From Acidimicrobiaceae bacterium (GTDB lineage: Bacteria; Actinomycetota; Acidimicrobiia; Acidimicrobiales; RAAP-2): a stretch of 44,268 nucleotides of DNA. The stretch lies in NCBI GenBank assembly GCA_003134515.1, contig PLBM01000119.1, positions 1-44,268 on the forward strand, written 5' to 3'. Positions 40,938 to 44,268 of this stretch are shown here, piece by piece (position 1 is the first letter of the stretch; each line of letters starts with the position of its first letter). The position numbers and the translations under genes are program-made. The notes under the pieces are model-generated. The model did no database searches, was not told the origin of the DNA, and saw only the letters and a program-made list of their open reading frames with translations.

Positions 40938-41903
40938 ATGGAGAACTTCGCGGGACGAATCGCGGTCGTCACGGGCGGGGGCACGGGAATGGGGCGCGAA
41001 CTCGTTCGCCAGCTGGCGAAGGAAGGTTGCCACGTGTCGGCCTGTGACGTCTCGGCGACGGCACTTGACGAGACGCGAGCACTGGCTCTCGAAGCGGCGC
41101 CGACTGATACTCGAGTGTTGACCTTTGTCGCTGACGTGGCCGATGAAGACCAGTTGCTCGCCTTTCGTGACGACGTCGCCAAAGGGCACGCCACGACGTC
41201 GATCAACTTGCTGTTCAACAACGCCGGTATCGCTGGCGCGGGCAGCTTCGTCGATGACGATAGAAGTGCGTGGGAGCGCACTTTCGCCATCGACTGGGGT
41301 GGTGTCTACCTGGGCACGAGGACCTTTCTCGGCATGCTGATGGCGGCCGATGAGGGGCACATCGTCAATACGAGCAGCATCAACGGAATCTTCGCGTCGG
41401 TCGGTCCCAATCGGCCGCACACCGCCTACAGCGCCGCCAAATTCGCTGTGCGCGGCTTCAGCGAGGCCCTCATCACCGACCTGCGGATGAACGCGCCGCA
41501 CGTGCGGGTCTCGGTCGTGATGCCGGGCCACGTCGGAACCTCGATCGTCATCAACTCCGGCATCGTGCACGGCAAAGAACCGGACTCCCTCGACCAGGAG
41601 GACCTCGTGAAGGTTCGACGTCAATTGGCGGCCGATGGCACGCCAGTCGATGAAGTCTCGGATGACGATTTGCGCAAAGGTGTCGCCATGTTCGGCGAGG
41701 CCTTTCGCGACCTCGCCCCGCTGAGTGCCGCCTCGGCCGCGGCGATCATCCTCGACGGCGTGCGCCAGAACAAGTGGCGCATCCTCGTTGGCGAGGACGC
41801 GGTGATCACCGACCAAATGGTGCGCGACGACCCCGAGCACGCTTACGAACCCGAGTTCTGGCGCGCCCTCCAGGCCCGGGGTTTCTTTGGCGGCTTCCAA
41901 TAG
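40938..41903 (+). CDS. Short-chain dehydrogenase/reductase
   Basis: A 321-residue NAD(P)-dependent oxidoreductase. Glycine motif TGGGTGMG at 12-19, NNAG at 94-97, catalytic Ser 147, Tyr 164 and Lys 168 (YSAAK) are intact. The C-terminal 90 residues are longer than in classic SDRs and contain a helix-rich lid and the end RDDPEHAYEPEFWRALQARGFFGGF. ATG 40938 has the ribosome site AAGGGGGG and a promoter-like pair upstream. It is divergent from the PLP lyase and kinase, so it may oxidise or reduce the aldehyde or alcohol that the lyase produces, but this is inference from position only. Confidence 0.92.
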   Translation: MENFAGRIAVVTGGGTGMGRELVRQLAKEGCHVSACDVSATALDETRALALEAAPTDTRVLTFVADVADEDQLLAFRDDVAKGHATTSINLLFNNAGIAGAGSFVDDDRSAWERTFAIDWGGVYLGTRTFLGMLMAADEGHIVNTSSINGIFASVGPNRPHTAYSAAKFAVRGFSEALITDLRMNAPHVRVSVVMPGHVGTSIVINSGIVHGKEPDSLDQEDLVKVRRQLAADGTPVDEVSDDDLRKGVAMFGEAFRDLAPLSAASAAAIILDGVRQNKWRILVGEDAVITDQMVRDDPEHAYEPEFWRALQARGFFGGFQ

Positions 41904-42249
41904 AAAAATGATTACGCGAGAAAGCGGATTGGATCAAGACGAGGTATACACGCCGAAGCAGGCAGGAATCCGAATGGGTGAGTTCCTTATACCAGCGCAA
42001 CCGCAATCAGCCCTTCTGTCGCTTAGTTGCATGGTTCCAGGTGAGTTTCCGAATTGTTACGGGTCAGACATTGTTGGTGTCGGAGACCCGACGTCGTCGA
42101 TCTCCTACCAGTCACTGGCGGCTCACGACCTGAGTTGGCTCGCTGCATCCCAGTTCGCTCGAGATCACATCGTTGAATCGTGGTGAGATGTGATATCGCG
42201 AGTTTCCTTTTAAAGACCTTTGACACGACTAATCGACCAGGGAGTTCGC
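41904..42249. other. 346-base region with no supported gene
   Basis: An open frame at 41910-42186 could encode 92 residues but resembles nothing and has no ribosome site, so I do not accept it. A TTGACA at 42220 has no -10 box at the right distance. GGAGA/TCTCC near 42090 form only a weak stem. I see nothing else. Confidence 0.6.
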
Positions 42250-43119
42250 GTGGGCGAGTGCCAAGATGTTGTAATGAACGACTATGTCAAAGTAAACCTC
42301 GCGAACTGGAACAGCCGGGTGCCTCACCACGTGCGCGGCTACGGACTCGAGCAGTTCCGCGCCGACCCGGAACACTTATCGCACGTGGTTCGCTTCGACC
42401 TTGAGAGGTTAGGCAGCATCGAGGGACTGGATGTCGTGCATCTGCAGTGCCACATCGGCACCGACACCTTGTCACTGGCTCGGCTTGGGCCTCGCAGCGT
42501 TACGGGAATTGATTTCTCACGGCCGGCACTGGACGCCGCGGCCGCACTCGCCACTGAATGCGGCGCCGAGATCACCTACGTCGAGAGCGAGGTCTACTCC
42601 GCCATCGACGCGGTCGGGTCTGAACGATTTGATCTCGTCTACACGGGCGTAGGGGCATTGTGCTGGCTGCCCGACATTAAGCGGTGGGCTCGGACCGTCG
42701 CATCACTCCTCCGACCCGGTGGTCGCCTGTTCATGCGAGAAGGACATCCGATGCTGTGGTCGATGGCCGATCCAAGGCCCGACGGACTCCTGGTGGTTGA
42801 GTACCCATACTTTGAAACTGAGGGAGTCCCCTTCTCTGAGCCGTTTAGCTACGTTGAACACACTGAACCTCTGAAATCTCCCGACATCATCCACTTCAAT
42901 CACGGTCTCGCGCAGATCATCACTGCCCTAATGGACGCGGGCATGCAATTGACAGCCATAGAAGAACACGACACTGTCCCGTGGAATCCCTTTGACGAGG
43001 CGATGGAAGAGGTGGGCGAAGGAGAGTACCGATTGCGCCAAGAGCCAGAAAGGCTGCCTGCTACATACACGCTCCAGGCAGTGAGGTTGGACGGCGCAGG
43101 TTCGCCAGACACGCCCTGA
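42250..43119 (+). CDS. Class I SAM-dependent methyltransferase
   Basis: A 289-residue cytoplasmic methyltransferase. NLANWNSRVPHHVRGYGLEQFRADPEHLSHVVRFDL is the typical N-terminus of a small-molecule methyltransferase group. Motif I is modified: VVHLQCHIGTDTLSLARLGP replaces the usual D-x-G-C-G-x-G with L-Q-C-H-I-G-T-D, as is normal in that group. GIDFSRPALDAA, FDLVYTGVGALCWLPD and LRPGGRLFMREGHPM follow. GTG 42250 has GGGAG five bases upstream and was chosen; ATG 42274 is the alternative. The substrate is unknown. Confidence 0.85.
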   Translation: MGECQDVVMNDYVKVNLANWNSRVPHHVRGYGLEQFRADPEHLSHVVRFDLERLGSIEGLDVVHLQCHIGTDTLSLARLGPRSVTGIDFSRPALDAAAALATECGAEITYVESEVYSAIDAVGSERFDLVYTGVGALCWLPDIKRWARTVASLLRPGGRLFMREGHPMLWSMADPRPDGLLVVEYPYFETEGVPFSEPFSYVEHTEPLKSPDIIHFNHGLAQIITALMDAGMQLTAIEEHDTVPWNPFDEAMEEVGEGEYRLRQEPERLPATYTLQAVRLDGAGSPDTP

Positions 43120-43365
43120 CTGGATGCGAAGTTTCTCGCAAATATCAATTCGTCGCACTCACAAAATCAGAGTTCAACGAGATCGGTGTCGGACATTCGA
43201 CATTGCAGATCGTCGGCCACTGGAGAGTAACTGCGCAACGAAAGTGAAAGTTCCAGTTCCGGTCACTGCTCTACGCGGGGAGGTCCATTCGGAACTTGCT
43301 CATAACCATCACACCCCCGAGGAATTCAAAGTGCCAAGTGGGCCGTCCCACAGCATCACGACGAA
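43120..43365. other. 246-base gap between convergent genes
   Basis: No gene is supported. TGCGA/TCGCA near 43125 forms a weak 5-base-pair stem after the methyltransferase stop. I see nothing else of substance. Confidence 0.5.
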
Positions 43366-43758
43366 TCAATCCGGAAAATCCCCCGGCCCGGCTGGTACGT
43401 CCACGGCGTGCTCACGGAGAGCATCGAGAGGCACGATTTCGAGGGCGCGCTCGTTTGTCGAGGCTAGGACGACGTAGGCCGCCGCCCCATCGAGATGGGC
43501 ACGCAGCCAATTGGCGGCGGTCACACACCACCGATCGCCGGGCACCAGTCCCGGGAAGTCGTATTGAGGCATCGGCGTGGTCAGGTCGTTACCGATTCCT
43601 CGCTGGTGCTCGAGAAACTCAGCGGTGACCACGGCGCAGATGGTGTGACTCCCCAGGTCCTCTGGTCCAGTCGTGCAACAGCCGTCACGGTAGAAGCCCG
43701 TGACGGGGTCGGTGCCACACGGTTCCAAGGACCCACCCATGACGTTTCGTTCGACCAT
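43366..43758 (-). CDS. DUF2237 family protein
   Basis: A 130-residue protein matching the DUF2237 pattern: NVMGGSLEPCGTDPVTGFYRDGCCTTGPEDLGSHTICAVVTAEFLEH, then GNDLTTPMPQYDFPGLVPGDRWCVTAANWLRAH and a C-terminal ALEIVPLDALREHAVD. It is rich in conserved cysteines (GCC and others), but the biochemical role is unknown. ATG 43758 begins the conserved block; an upstream in-frame region is not conserved. It is divergent from a decayed recombinase-type gene. Confidence 0.9.
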   Translation of the reverse strand: MVERNVMGGSLEPCGTDPVTGFYRDGCCTTGPEDLGSHTICAVVTAEFLEHQRGIGNDLTTPMPQYDFPGLVPGDRWCVTAANWLRAHLDGAAAYVVLASTNERALEIVPLDALREHAVDVPAGPGDFPD

Positions 43759-43775
43759 GGAACCAGTATCGCCCA

Positions 43776-44096
43776 ATGGAAAGGCAAACACCGAAAGTTC
43801 ACACCTCGTCTGATTATCAACTACTCGGCTCATTCCGTCAACAACCGAGACGGCTCACCGAGGCTCAGGCGACCGAAAGGGCCGCGCGTTACGAGGGAGG
43901 AGCCACGGTGTACGAGTTAGCTTTTCAATTCGACCGTCATCGCACGACGAACGCCGCACGGCTCAAGATGGCTGGAATCGCGATGCGCTGCCAGTCTCCG
44001 ACGCCCGACGCCATCGACTCGCTGGTGCGTCTAGACGCGTCCGGACTTTCGCCCATGGAGGTCGGCAAGCCACTCGGATTCTGCGTCTCGAGTTGA
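43776..44096 (+). pseudogene. Decayed recombinase-type helix-turn-helix gene
   Basis: A 106-residue frame. QQPRRLTEAQATERAARYEGGATVYELAFQFDRHRTTNAARLKMAGIAMR resembles the C-terminal helix-turn-helix half seen in resolvase/invertase proteins and stand-alone HTH proteins (a first HTH of the RRLTxxE-RYxxGATVYELAxxFxxHRTTxxxLKxAGxxxR type), followed by a second repeat, SPTPDAIDSLVRLDASGLSPMEVGKPLG. The second repeat should continue with a V-S-x-x-T-V helix; that sequence (S-A-S-R-V-E) is present in another frame just after GKPLG, so a frameshift has ended the protein early. The N-terminal catalytic domain of a recombinase is absent. The stop is 14 bases before the next gene. Confidence 0.6.
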
Positions 44097-44110
44097 GGTA
44101 GTCTCACCTT

Positions 44111-44268
44111 GTGAGCGACCAGAAGCGAAGTGTTCCGACCGGCGTTGCGTTGATGGTCAGCTCACTGCTCGTCGCGGTGTCCCTCCTCTTTGGATTGGTT
44201 GCCGTCGGCCGCGGAGTGTCGGTGCGCGGCAGCGCCACCGGCATCACCATCACCGGCGAGGCGTCGGC
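44111..44268 (+). CDS. N-terminal part of a membrane-anchored or secreted protein, possibly SIMPL (DUF541) (3' truncated by window)
   Basis: GTG 44111 opens a frame that runs to the right edge (52 codons). A short basic N-terminus (SDQKRS) is followed by a hydrophobic helix of about 20 residues and then VGRGVSVRGSATGITITGEAS. The ITITGEAS stretch resembles the first strand of SIMPL domain proteins, which are periplasmic or membrane-anchored and of poorly known function. Too little is visible to be sure. It follows the decayed HTH gene after 14 bases; a GAGG lies before the start, but the spacing is long. Confidence 0.45.
   Translation, partial: MSDQKRSVPTGVALMVSSLLVAVSLLFGLVAVGRGVSVRGSATGITITGEAS

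Noticed and set aside
41910-42186. A 92-codon frame after the SDR gene
   Set aside because: No ribosome site, no recognisable family, and amino-acid composition like non-coding DNA.
42220-42248. TTGACA as a promoter of the methyltransferase gene
   Set aside because: No -10 box at a suitable distance; the downstream sequence is the ribosome site.

Overview
The window is GC-rich DNA densely packed with bacterial genes. It most likely comes from an actinobacterium, probably of the Acidimicrobiia type. That placement is inferred from two F420-type luciferase-like oxidoreductases, a maleylpyruvate-isomerase-family (mycothiol-type) protein, a DUF5719 protein next to a giant membrane glycosyltransferase, a phosphomannomutase-Trm112 pair, and frequent GTG/TTG starts. 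I see no tRNA, rRNA, CRISPR array, intact insertion sequence or replication origin.

Region 1 (1-12186) is mainly cell-envelope glycan work. It holds the end of a GDP-6-deoxy-mannose reductase-like gene, a GT2 glycosyltransferase fused to a large polytopic membrane part, a secreted DUF5719 protein, FtsH on the opposite strand, a CPBP intramembrane protease, a GT-C-like membrane protein, phosphomannomutase and a Trm112-like protein. Region 2 (12195-17180) is acyl-CoA and flavin metabolism: a thiolase, an archaeal-type riboflavin synthase, an acyl-CoA dehydrogenase, an F420-type oxidoreductase and a PPK2 kinase preceded by a tiny coupled leader ORF. Region 3 (17254-21257) returns to surface polysaccharide with a YfhO-like membrane protein and a second GT2 enzyme.

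Region 4 (21475-28360) is a mixture: an amino-acid permease, a metal-receptor-fold protein without signal peptide, a cupin, two DinB/MDMPI-fold proteins, a DCC thiol oxidoreductase, an unrecognised membrane-anchored protein, a histone-H1-like protein with an 18-residue tandem repeat, and a Nit-type amidase. Region 5 (28410-34319) has a tightly overlapped operon msrB-msrA-ABC ATPase-ABC permease, a methyltransferase, and a CMD-SDR-LLM oxidoreductase operon.

Region 6 (34555-44268) is the accessory part. It contains a Gmad2 lipoprotein-like protein, a VTT membrane protein downstream of a strongly structured intergenic region, an amidase, and an operon in which a sphingosine-1-phosphate-lyase-like PLP enzyme overlaps an FGGY kinase, with an SDR divergent from it. 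After these come a methyltransferase, a DUF2237 protein, a decayed recombinase-type helix-turn-helix gene and the start of a membrane-anchored protein cut by the right edge.

The best candidate for an undescribed system is the PLP lyase/FGGY kinase pair at 37827-40747, read here as a phosphorylate-then-cleave pathway for an amino-polyol or amino-alcohol. Also notable are the archaeal-type riboflavin synthase in a bacterial context, the structured RNA candidate at 35337-35386, the Msr-ABC exporter operon, and the coupled leader ORF of PPK2.
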